Positions 9,208 through 16,595 of a stretch of 64,000 nucleotides of DNA are shown one piece after another. The translations under genes were made by a program, and so were the position numbers. The first letter of the stretch is position 1. Each line of letters opens with the position of its first letter. The notes beneath the pieces were generated by a model. The model made no database searches. It was not told the DNA's origin and saw nothing but the letters and a program-made list of their open reading frames with translations. Origin of the DNA: JADKCL01 sp046329055 (GTDB lineage: Bacteria; Bacteroidota; Bacteroidia; J057; JADKCL01); the NCBI GenBank assembly GCA_046329055.1, contig JAXLVK010000005.1:37210-101209 (forward strand), given 5' to 3'.

Positions 9208-9296
9208 TTCTCCCCGTTCAATTTCCTGCACAATCCCCATGGCCTGCTGTCCAAAAATGGCAGCTTCCACGCCCATGAGTGCAGTAGCTTTGCTGA

Positions 9297-10400
9297 ATGG
9301 ATTCACTCAAGACGGTCGCCATCATGCTTGGCGGCAAATCGCCGAGCACGAGATTTGCTGATCTCCGCATGAACATCATCAAGGCCCTCGACCTACAGAA
9401 GTACTCGCCCCTCCTCATCGGTGTCGATAAGGACGGAATGTGGCACCTGCAAGACGAGGCGACATTCCTCGCTCAGGAGCCGAATCCGAAGACCGTCCAC
9501 CTGACCACCCGCAACCGCCCGATTGGGGTGGTTCCTGGGAATGTGGGCCCTCATTTGCTGGACCTGATGCGTCAAGAAGCCCTGCCCGAGCCCTCAGTGG
9601 TCTTCAGCATTTTGCATGGCCCATACGGGGAGGACGGTTCGATGCAGGGTTTGCTGCAACAGCTTGATTTGCCTTACGTCGGGCCGGGAGTGGCGGGTTC
9701 ATCCGTCGCGATGGACAAGGACATTGCCAAGCGGCTCTTCACTCAGGCCGGTATCCCTAATAGCCGATTCGAGGTGTTTCACAAATCGGAGCGTGAGCGA
9801 GCTGTGGCAGGGGCGGTTGCGCATCTGGGATTGCCATGGTTCGTGAAGCCTGCCCGCTTGGGATCCTCTGTGGGGGTGAGCAAGGTCAGCCGCCCTGAAG
9901 ACTTGCAAAAGGCTGTGGACCTGGCATTTGAATTTGATACCAAGATCCTCGTCGAGGAGGGCATCAAGGGGCGCGAAATCGAATGCGCTGTCCTTGGGAA
10001 TGCGCATCCTGCAGGGTCGGTGATTGGTGAGGTGGTGCCGCCGGATGGATTTTATGACTACGAGGCCAAATACATCGACGCGGAGGGTGCCAAGCTCTTG
10101 TTGCCGGCCCCGAACATGGACGAGGCGACGATCAAGCGGGTTCAGGAACTCGCCGTGAAGACATTCAAGGTACTGGAATGCGAGGGTCTGTCCCGGGTGG
10201 ACTTCTTTTTGACTGCTGAGGGCGAATTGCTCGTGAATGAGGTGAACACCTTGCCGGGCTTCACGAACATCAGCATGTACCCGAGCCTGTGGAAGCTCTC
10301 GGGGATCGCTTATCCGGACTTGATCGATCGGTTGCTCACCCTTGCCATCGAACGGAAGGAAACCGAGCGTTCGCTCAAGACGGAGATGACCTTTTCCTGA
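9297..10400 (+). CDS. ddl: D-alanine--D-alanine ligase
   Basis: 367 residues. This ATP-grasp enzyme joins two D-alanines for peptidoglycan precursors in the cytoplasm. Visible landmarks: GPYGEDGSMQGLLQQLDLPYVGPGV (family HGxxGEDG block), SVAMDKDIAK, PWFVKPARLGSSVGVSKV, ILVEEGIKGREIECAVLGN and LLVNEVNTLPGFTNISMYP, which carries the metal-binding Glu/Asn and the GFT.xSMYP end block. The N-terminus is odd. After GGKS the reading is PSTRFADLRMNIIKAL, where the family has (A)EHEVSLxSAxNI. The family motif AEHEI lies in a neighbouring frame at 9341-9355. Three one-base losses near 9340, 9355 and 9366 explain this and restore the frame. The conserved substrate-binding Glu is therefore missing in the sequence as given. 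Confidence 0.93.
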   Translation: MDSLKTVAIMLGGKSPSTRFADLRMNIIKALDLQKYSPLLIGVDKDGMWHLQDEATFLAQEPNPKTVHLTTRNRPIGVVPGNVGPHLLDLMRQEALPEPSVVFSILHGPYGEDGSMQGLLQQLDLPYVGPGVAGSSVAMDKDIAKRLFTQAGIPNSRFEVFHKSERERAVAGAVAHLGLPWFVKPARLGSSVGVSKVSRPEDLQKAVDLAFEFDTKILVEEGIKGREIECAVLGNAHPAGSVIGEVVPPDGFYDYEAKYIDAEGAKLLLPAPNMDEATIKRVQELAVKTFKVLECEGLSRVDFFLTAEGELLVNEVNTLPGFTNISMYPSLWKLSGIAYPDLIDRLLTLAIERKETERSLKTEMTFS

Positions 10401-10406
10401 ATTCGG

Positions 10407-10901
10407 TTACTCGACGAAGATCATGACCTCCCGCTCCTTTTTGGCAGCGCCTGAGGGGATGTAAATCATGGTCATCTTGCCCTTGACCTTGCGGCTGCCG
10501 ACACGGATCTCGAGGTCGAGTTCGCCACGGTTGTTGGAGTAGAAGACCTTGCGGCCCAGTGGGATACCGCCTTTCTCGGCCACGATTTCAACCCTGCTCG
10601 CAGGTGCCAGGTCCCGCACGGAAATGTCGAGGGTGTCACCTTTTTTGACGTGAACCTCCTCGGACCAATTGAATAACTTGCTGTTCAATGTGACGGTGAC
10701 CTCCTCCTTCTTGGCGGGGCGGTCGTCGATGAGGGCCTTTTCTTCGGTGGGTTCCTCCTCTTCTTCATCTTCCTCGTCCCAGTCGGTGGTTTGAGCCATG
10801 AGGGGAGTGATGAAGGCGAACATCAGCATTGTCATCATCAGGCTGCGCAAGCTGAACTTGCCGCCAAGTGTCATCCAAAGGCGCATTTTCCAAGAATTCA
10901 T
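10407..10901 (-). CDS. Small exported acidic protein, unknown function
   Basis: 164 residues from MNSWKMRLW. The N-terminus has a long signal-like stretch (LRSLMMTMLMFAFITPLMA, cleavage near AQT). A very acidic linker (DWDEEDEEEEEPTEEKA) follows, then a compact domain of about 95 residues with alternating hydrophobics: VTVTLNSKLFNWSEEVHVKKGDTLDISVRDL, GIPLGRKVFYSNNRGELDLEIRVGSRKVKGKMTMIYIPSG and a final EVMIFVE. The pattern suggests a beta-sandwich, but I do not recognise a family. It is probably periplasmic. It converges on ddl with a gap of only six bases and no hairpin between. It is divergent from the Yip1-like genes at 10993. Confidence 0.7.
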   Translation of the reverse strand: MNSWKMRLWMTLGGKFSLRSLMMTMLMFAFITPLMAQTTDWDEEDEEEEEPTEEKALIDDRPAKKEEVTVTLNSKLFNWSEEVHVKKGDTLDISVRDLAPASRVEIVAEKGGIPLGRKVFYSNNRGELDLEIRVGSRKVKGKMTMIYIPSGAAKKEREVMIFVE

Positions 10902-10992
10902 AGCCCTGAAATTACAAAAAGCGGGCCAGACTTGGGGAGGGGCTAGTTGAAAAATACCTAATTTGGCCGATGAAAATGGAGTGGTGCCAAGG

Positions 10993-11787
10993 ATGAGTTC
11001 TCGGGTAAACGTCTGGTTCATGCTGCGCAAGCCCACGGCTGCCGTGCGCGTCGTTTTGGACGAACCCAGCCGCGACACCACTGTCCTTCCAGTATTGCTT
11101 GGCGGCATGGTCCTGGTTTCGCTGTATGCGGACCTGATGAACCTTGGGCGGCAATACCTCACTGGTCAGATCATGAGTGTGGTGCTGATTGTTGGGGTGG
11201 TGACAGGTCTTGTGATTTGCTTTCTCGCTCCCGCAATCGGCCTTTTGCTGGGCAATGCCATGGATCGCCGGCATCGGGTGGCCTTTGTGCGGCACTTGCA
11301 TATCCCTGCATTTCCGCTGAAGAATTTGGTATGGAAGCGGTTGCTTGGGGCGGAGCGCTTGAGGGCTGCATTTTCAGTCCCGGTGATGCGGCAATGGCTC
11401 ATGGCTTGGTCCACCGTGGTGAATGCAGTTCAATGGCTGCGGCAATCCCTCGGAGGAGGCTTGGTCGGTTATGAACGGCTTTTCGCTGGATTTGGGAAGT
11501 TTTCCAAGGTGTTTGCCCCCGCTGCCTTGATGGCTGGGTTGGTCCTCTTCACGATGAATTCTCCCGGTTTCGGTGGGGATTCGGCCTCCTCCGCCTGGCA
11601 ATGGTTGGGCTTGGCTGTCGAAGTGACCGCATTGATCTTTTTTGGGATCCTGTGGATTGCATTCCTGCGGGAAGCATTTGCAATTGGTTGGGGCAAAGCG
11701 GTTGTCGCTGGGCTGGGAAGCATACTGGGCAGCTTGGGGGTGATGGTTGCCGCCCTGGCATGGTTGACGGATATTAAATGGATGTGA
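10993..11787 (+). CDS. Yip1-like multi-pass membrane protein
   Basis: About 264 residues from MSSRVNVWFMLRKPTAAVRVVLDEP, an opening typical of bacterial Yip1/DUF1282-type proteins (RPxxTxRxVLDEP). An in-frame TTG at 10963 is a less likely start. Five or so hydrophobic segments are visible, including VLPVLLGGMVLVSLYADL, IMSVVLIVGVVTGLVICFLAP, APAALMAGLVLFTM, WLGLAVEVTALIFFGILWIAFL and VAGLGSILGSLGVMVAALAWL. The role of bacterial Yip1-family proteins is not settled. The stop overlaps the start of a second, similar gene, so the two are probably translationally coupled. Just upstream lies an eight-codon reading frame (10970-10996) whose TGA overlaps this ATG. Confidence 0.75.
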   Translation: MSSRVNVWFMLRKPTAAVRVVLDEPSRDTTVLPVLLGGMVLVSLYADLMNLGRQYLTGQIMSVVLIVGVVTGLVICFLAPAIGLLLGNAMDRRHRVAFVRHLHIPAFPLKNLVWKRLLGAERLRAAFSVPVMRQWLMAWSTVVNAVQWLRQSLGGGLVGYERLFAGFGKFSKVFAPAALMAGLVLFTMNSPGFGGDSASSAWQWLGLAVEVTALIFFGILWIAFLREAFAIGWGKAVVAGLGSILGSLGVMVAALAWLTDIKWM

Positions 11788-12467
11788 TGGACAGTCATTC
11801 AACGGAAAAACACGCTGAGAACACTGAAAGTGGATTGGGACAAAGCCCTCTGCTAGCAGTTTGGTTCCGGACCAAGGAGGCTGTGCTCCATGCCTGCAGG
11901 ACCTATCCTGAGGAGTACATCCATCGCTTGTACATGGTGACGGGCCTGATGTTCATGCTCGCGATCCGCATTCCCGATTGGTTGGCGGTGGAGCCGAATC
12001 CGATCGGGGTGATGATTCAAATTTTATTGGTCGGGCCGGTCGGCGGTATCGTGACGGGCTATCTCTACTCGGCGGTGCTGCGGATGGTGGCGCGTTGGTT
12101 TGGCTCCGAGCTGGATTCGAAGTTTGCCAAATGCGGCGTAGCTTGGACACAAGTGCCTTTTCTGGCATTCTGGACCATCATTTTGGTGGTTTATCTGGCC
12201 CTGAATGGCTCACAGGCCGTCAGCCATCCCAAGGAGATTTGGGCATTTGACGGGTTCTTGGGCTGGTTGCCCTTGATCGTGGCCCTGCCCGTGTTGCTTT
12301 GGGGTATGGTGGTCCGGGTACGTGGGATCGCTGCGATCTTCGGCTTCCCGACCCTTCGGGCATTTTGGGTTTGGCTGGTCACGGTTTTCTTGGCCTATGT
12401 GCCTGCATTGGCTTTGATCGTTGTATATTCGATCATCTATTACATCACCGCAAGCGATCCGAATTGA
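11787..12467 (+). CDS. Yip1-like multi-pass membrane protein, second copy
   Basis: 226 residues from the ATG at 11787, which overlaps the preceding stop as TGATG; an ATG at 11778 is in frame and would add three residues. A hydrophilic N-terminus (about 35 residues) leads into the Yip1-type block AVWFRTKEAVLHACRTYPEEYIHRLYMV. Five hydrophobic segments follow (FMLAIRIPDWL, IGVMIQILLVGPVGGIVTGYL, VPFLAFWTIILVVYLAL, WLPLIVALPVLLWGMVV, VWLVTVFLAYVPALALIVVYSIIYY). The layout resembles the preceding protein, so the pair probably arose by old duplication. It is tightly coupled to the neighbours on both sides: its own stop also forms TGATG with the gamma-glutamyltransferase start. Function is unknown. 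Confidence 0.75.
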   Translation: MDSHSTEKHAENTESGLGQSPLLAVWFRTKEAVLHACRTYPEEYIHRLYMVTGLMFMLAIRIPDWLAVEPNPIGVMIQILLVGPVGGIVTGYLYSAVLRMVARWFGSELDSKFAKCGVAWTQVPFLAFWTIILVVYLALNGSQAVSHPKEIWAFDGFLGWLPLIVALPVLLWGMVVRVRGIAAIFGFPTLRAFWVWLVTVFLAYVPALALIVVYSIIYYITASDPN

Positions 12468-14209
12468 TGAGGCGCATGGGCAGGTGGTGGATTCTGGTTT
12501 GCGCGGTTGCCTCGTCCATGTTCATCGGAGCATGCGACGGTTCGAAGGACCAGAAACAAACCAATCAGAAAGCCCCTTCACCATTCGGGAAGTACGAGGG
12601 ATTGGTTGCTGACTCCGCGATGGTCGTTTCGGCGCATCCATTGGCGAGTGAGATCGGTGTGGCGGTGATGCGCAAGGGTGGAAACGCGGCGGATGCTGCG
12701 GTGGCGGTTCAGTTCGCTTTGGCGGTTTGCTTCCCTTATGCAGGGAACATCGGTGGGGGAGGGCTGTTGGTGGTCCGGCAGGCGGGTGGCGAGGTGAATG
12801 CATTGGATTTCAGGGAAAAGGCACCTGCCGCAGCTAGCCGGGACATGTACCTGGATGGCAAGGGCGAGGTCATCCCGAAGTTGAGCGAAAAAGGCCATAA
12901 GGCTGTGGGCGTGCCGGGCTCGGTGGCGGGGATGGTGGCCTTGCATCAGCGATACGGGCGGCTGCCTTGGAAGGATTTGGTGCAGCCTGCTGTGGAATTG
13001 GCGAGAGAGGGATTTGCGGCGACTGCCCATGAAGCCAAGTGGCTGAACGAGCAACAACCCGATTTCAGGTTCTACAATGAGAGGGGGCAGTCGTACCTGG
13101 TCAAGGATCAGGCATGGCAGGAAGGGGATACCATTCGGCAGGAGGATTTGGCGGTGACATTGGAGCGGATACGTGACTTGGGTGCTGACGGATTTTACAA
13201 AGGGGAGACGGCACGGTTGCTCGTGGAGGAGATGGAGCGGGGTGGAGGAAGGGTGACGCAAGCGGATTTGGATGGGTATGAGGCAAAATGGAGGGAGCCG
13301 CTGGTCGGCGATTATCGCGGGCACAGGGTGGTGACCATGCCGCCCCCGAGCAGCGGTGGACTGGTTTTGGTGCAGATGCTGAAGATGGTGGAGGCATATC
13401 CACTGGGTGAGTGGGGAGCCTTGACGCCGCAGACGATACATTGCATGGTGGAGGCCGAGCGGCGGGCATTCGCAGACCGTTCGGAATACATGGGGGATCC
13501 GGATTTTGTGAAAGTTCCGGTCGCTGAATTGTTGGAACAGGCCTACTTGAAAGGCCGGATGGCGGACTTTGACCCTACGCGGGCGACGCCGAGCGACAGC
13601 ATCCTGCCCGGCCTGCCGAAGCGGGAGCCGACCGAGACCACGCATTTTTCCATCGTGGATCCCTCAGGCAATGCGATTTCCGTGACCACCACCATCAACA
13701 GCCCCTACGGCAGCAAGGTTTGGGTCAAGGGCGCTGGTTTTCTCCTGAACAATGAGATGGACGACTTCACCGCCAAACCCGGCAGCCCCAACCAATTTGG
13801 TTTGATCAGCAATGAAGCGAATGCCATCGCGCCCGGCAAGCGGATGCTCAGTTCCATGACGCCAACGATTGTGGAAAAGGAGGGGAAGATCTTCCTGGTG
13901 CTGGGTACCCCGGGTGGAGCGACAATTCCAACGAGCATTTTCCAGGTGATCCTCGACGTGATCGACCATGGGGCTTCCTTGCAGGAGGCGGTGGACCTCA
14001 AGCGCTTCCACCATCAGTGGCAGCCGGATGAAATTGCCATCGAGGACAGTGTCTTCTCGGTGAAGGTGTGGAATGCCCTGCGGGAAATGGGGCACAGGAT
14101 CTGCGTCAGGGAGCCCATCGGGCGGGTGGATGCGATCCGCAGGCGGCCTGCCGGCAAGCTCGAAGGGGCCGCCGACCCTCGTCGTGACGATGCCGCGAGG
14201 GGCTACTGA
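12467..14209 (+). CDS. ggt: Gamma-glutamyltransferase (glutathione hydrolase), lipoprotein form
   Basis: 580 residues. The N-terminus MRRMGRWWILVCAVASSMFIGAC is a lipoprotein signal (lipobox IGAC), so the enzyme is predicted to be lipid-anchored outside the cytoplasm. Family landmarks: MVVSAHPLASEIGVAVMRKGGNAADAAVA, GNIGGGG, PGSVAGM, PPPSSGG, the self-cleavage site TETTHFSIVD with nucleophile Thr391, NSPYGSKV, LNNEMDDF and PGKRMLSSMTPTI (substrate pocket), and GTPGGATIPTSI. The C-terminal KLEGAADPRRDDAARGY is the usual family ending. It cleaves gamma-glutamyl bonds such as in glutathione. It starts in a TGATG overlap with the Yip1-like gene and is probably in the same operon. Confidence 0.95.
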   Translation: MRRMGRWWILVCAVASSMFIGACDGSKDQKQTNQKAPSPFGKYEGLVADSAMVVSAHPLASEIGVAVMRKGGNAADAAVAVQFALAVCFPYAGNIGGGGLLVVRQAGGEVNALDFREKAPAAASRDMYLDGKGEVIPKLSEKGHKAVGVPGSVAGMVALHQRYGRLPWKDLVQPAVELAREGFAATAHEAKWLNEQQPDFRFYNERGQSYLVKDQAWQEGDTIRQEDLAVTLERIRDLGADGFYKGETARLLVEEMERGGGRVTQADLDGYEAKWREPLVGDYRGHRVVTMPPPSSGGLVLVQMLKMVEAYPLGEWGALTPQTIHCMVEAERRAFADRSEYMGDPDFVKVPVAELLEQAYLKGRMADFDPTRATPSDSILPGLPKREPTETTHFSIVDPSGNAISVTTTINSPYGSKVWVKGAGFLLNNEMDDFTAKPGSPNQFGLISNEANAIAPGKRMLSSMTPTIVEKEGKIFLVLGTPGGATIPTSIFQVILDVIDHGASLQEAVDLKRFHHQWQPDEIAIEDSVFSVKVWNALREMGHRICVREPIGRVDAIRRRPAGKLEGAADPRRDDAARGY

Positions 14210-14246
14210 GTTTGGGGATTTGGGGAAGAATGTGGATATTCAAAGG

Positions 14247-14666
14247 ATGAAATGGGCGTTTGGAATGCTGCTTTTGCTGTGCTTGGCATCCTGCCACGCA
14301 GGGCGGCGCGCCAAGGTGACGCCGGAGCTGGACCCCTCCGTGGAGTCCACCCCCGCCAAGAATTCGCCCGGTTCAACTGAAGAAATGGAAGGAAAACTCA
14401 CAGAAATCGGCCCGGTGACGGTCGTGGGAATCCTGGGACATACCAAGGGCAGGCTCGGACAGTTGGACAAGTTCATCCTGCCTGTGGACTTTCTGACCGG
14501 GGGCCAAGGGCAGCCTTGGAAGCCAGAGTACGAGGCCATGGTCGGCAAGAAGGTCGAGGCCAAGGGCGTCCATTTCAGCTACCGTTGCAGCCCCATCGAG
14601 CAATGCCTCGAAGGCGGTGTGATTGATTACCTGAATCATTTGGAATACCTGCGATTGGCCCGATGA
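14247..14666 (+). CDS. Small lipoprotein of unknown function
   Basis: 139 residues from MKWAFGMLLLLCLASCHAGRR, a lipoprotein signal with lipobox LASC. A Pro/Ser-rich linker (residues about 30-45) is followed by a compact domain: LTEIGPVTVVGILGHTKGRLGQLDKFILPVDFL, YEAMVGKKVEAKGVHFSYRCSPIEQCLEGGVIDYL. The stretch VGKKVEAKGV is reminiscent of small OB-like lipoproteins, but I do not recognise a family. Two cysteines (CSPIEQC) could form a disulphide. The stop overlaps the next gene's ATG by four bases (ATGA), so the two are likely co-translated. It follows the gamma-glutamyltransferase by 37 bases. Confidence 0.7.
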   Translation: MKWAFGMLLLLCLASCHAGRRAKVTPELDPSVESTPAKNSPGSTEEMEGKLTEIGPVTVVGILGHTKGRLGQLDKFILPVDFLTGGQGQPWKPEYEAMVGKKVEAKGVHFSYRCSPIEQCLEGGVIDYLNHLEYLRLAR

Positions 14667-16555
14667 GCCAATTGCCTGATATGCTTTACCCGATGCGAAA
14701 ACCGAAATCAACCCTGCTGCTTGCGTTACTCCTGGTCATGCCGATTTGTGCGATCCTGGCACAGTCCGGCGCCAAGTCTCGCCCCATCACCCTGCCACGG
14801 CAGGCCACGGTGAAAATGAGCGAGATCCAGGAGGACTACCACCCGCTCATGACCAGGTTGGAGGCCCCATTTCCGGGAGGAGACCCTGAAAAGGTGTGGC
14901 TCGCCGCCCAAAAGAAGGCCATGGAATCCTTGCGGAAGCCTGTTTCGGAGAACGCGATGAAAACCGACAGCACCGCGCCTTCCCCTTGGCTTGGCGACAA
15001 TTTCGGCAGCAACTTCGTCATCACCGGCGTCCCCAATGACAACGACATGGCGATCAGCAATGGCGGCAAGATCGTCTCCGTGGTCAATTCCACGATCTAC
15101 ATGCACGATGAGTTCGGCAATATCCTCGCGGGAAACATTTCCTTGGATGCTTGGAGTGCGGCACTTGGCCTGAACGGAGACAAATTCGACCCGCGGGCAT
15201 TGTACGACCCAGTCCATGACCGTTTCATCATCGCCTGCCTCAATGGCTTCACGAACACCACGAGTTGGGTGATTGTCGGCTTTTCCCAGACCAATGACCC
15301 GACAGGTGCATGGAACCTGTATGCCCTCCCCGGCGACCCGAACAATGAGACGCTCTGGACGGATTATCCGATCATGGCCTTGAGCCAGAACGAGTTGTTC
15401 CTCACCGGGAACCTGCTCTATAACAACCAGCCTTGGCAGACGGGATTCAACCAGAGCATTTGCTGGCAGATCGACCTCGACAATGCCTACTCCGGGGACT
15501 CTCTGGAGACGCGGCTCTGGTTCAACGTGCAGTTTGGCGGCCGCCCCGTTCGCAACCTTTGCCCGATCCAAGGCGGCTCTGCGCCTACTGGCCCGAACCT
15601 CTACTTCATGAGCAATCGCAACATGTCGAGCAGCAACGACACCGTTTTCATCATGGAGATCACCGACACCATGAATGCGGCCGGTGTTCAGTTCTTGGTG
15701 GACTATGGCGTCATCAACCAATCCTATGGTTTCCCGCCCAATGCCATGCAGCAATTCAACCAAGACCTCGCGACCAATGACGCGCGCTGGCTGGACGGAT
15801 TCATCGAAAATGGTAACATCCAATTCGTCGGCAACAGCATTGACACTGCTACGGGGCGGGCTGGCTTTTACCACGGGACTCTCACGGATGTGACAGGGAG
15901 CAGATCCTTGACTGGCAAGGTGATTGGCTACGCGAATGGTGACTATGGCTACCCGGCCATCGCATGGATGGGCATGAGCCCCGCTGACAATGACGCCCTG
16001 CTGGCCATCAATTACTGTGGCCCCAATGCCACCTACCGGGCTGGCTGTGGTGCGATCTATTACGATGGCAATGGCGGGTATTCCCCGATGGTCATCGCCA
16101 AGGGTGGTGAGAGTTACATCAACGCGCTCACCGGGACTGACCGTTGGGGGGACTACACAGGTGTGCAGCGCCGGTACAATGAAAATGGCGTGGTTTGGCT
16201 GGCAGCGACCTACGGCAGGGCGAATCGGCAGCCTGGAACTTGGGTGGCTGAGTACCATCATCCTTCGATTGTGGGTACGGAACCTGATCCTGCTCCGTAT
16301 GTCGATGCCACGGCTTTCCCTAATCCTGCGGTGGACATCGTGAACGTGGAGTTCATGATTGAGCAGGATGAGCTGTTGGACATCGCGCTTTATGATGTGA
16401 ACGGTCGCTTGGTGAAGCTGTTGCGTCACGACCGAGTGCGCTCTGGGCTCAACCGCTTCCAGTTTGCGACGAATCCCTTGCCAGCTGGCGTTTACTTTTT
16501 GCGGATTTCAGGCACGGATCGGGTGATCGCCAATGAAAAGATTGTGCGGCTGTAA
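14663..16555 (+). CDS. Large secreted protein with T9SS type A sorting domain
   Basis: 630 residues from 14663 (ATGA overlap with the previous gene); MRKPKSTLLLALLLVMPICAILAQ at 14693 is the core signal peptide and an alternative start. The body has blocks such as DNFGSNFVITGVPNDNDMAISNGGKIVSVVNSTIYMHDEFG, FDPRALYDPVHDRFIIACL, GFSQTNDPTGAWNLYALPGDP and TDYPIMALSQNELFLTGNL, which look like a beta-propeller of the type found in large Bacteroidota surface proteins. No catalytic motif is recognised. The last ~75 residues are the sorting domain (AFPNPAVDIVNVEF ... YDVNGRLVKLL ... LPAGVYFLRI). It is therefore predicted to be exported by the T9SS. Function unknown. Confidence 0.8.
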   Translation: MSQLPDMLYPMRKPKSTLLLALLLVMPICAILAQSGAKSRPITLPRQATVKMSEIQEDYHPLMTRLEAPFPGGDPEKVWLAAQKKAMESLRKPVSENAMKTDSTAPSPWLGDNFGSNFVITGVPNDNDMAISNGGKIVSVVNSTIYMHDEFGNILAGNISLDAWSAALGLNGDKFDPRALYDPVHDRFIIACLNGFTNTTSWVIVGFSQTNDPTGAWNLYALPGDPNNETLWTDYPIMALSQNELFLTGNLLYNNQPWQTGFNQSICWQIDLDNAYSGDSLETRLWFNVQFGGRPVRNLCPIQGGSAPTGPNLYFMSNRNMSSSNDTVFIMEITDTMNAAGVQFLVDYGVINQSYGFPPNAMQQFNQDLATNDARWLDGFIENGNIQFVGNSIDTATGRAGFYHGTLTDVTGSRSLTGKVIGYANGDYGYPAIAWMGMSPADNDALLAINYCGPNATYRAGCGAIYYDGNGGYSPMVIAKGGESYINALTGTDRWGDYTGVQRRYNENGVVWLAATYGRANRQPGTWVAEYHHPSIVGTEPDPAPYVDATAFPNPAVDIVNVEFMIEQDELLDIALYDVNGRLVKLLRHDRVRSGLNRFQFATNPLPAGVYFLRISGTDRVIANEKIVRL

Positions 16556-16595
16556 GTGCCCGGATTGGGATTTGAAACGATCATAACTCTTGAGG

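Noticed and set aside
14726..16429. Long minus-strand frame opposite the T9SS protein gene
   Set aside because: The sense strand encodes a signal peptide and sorting domain; the antisense frame has neither start context nor recognisable motifs.
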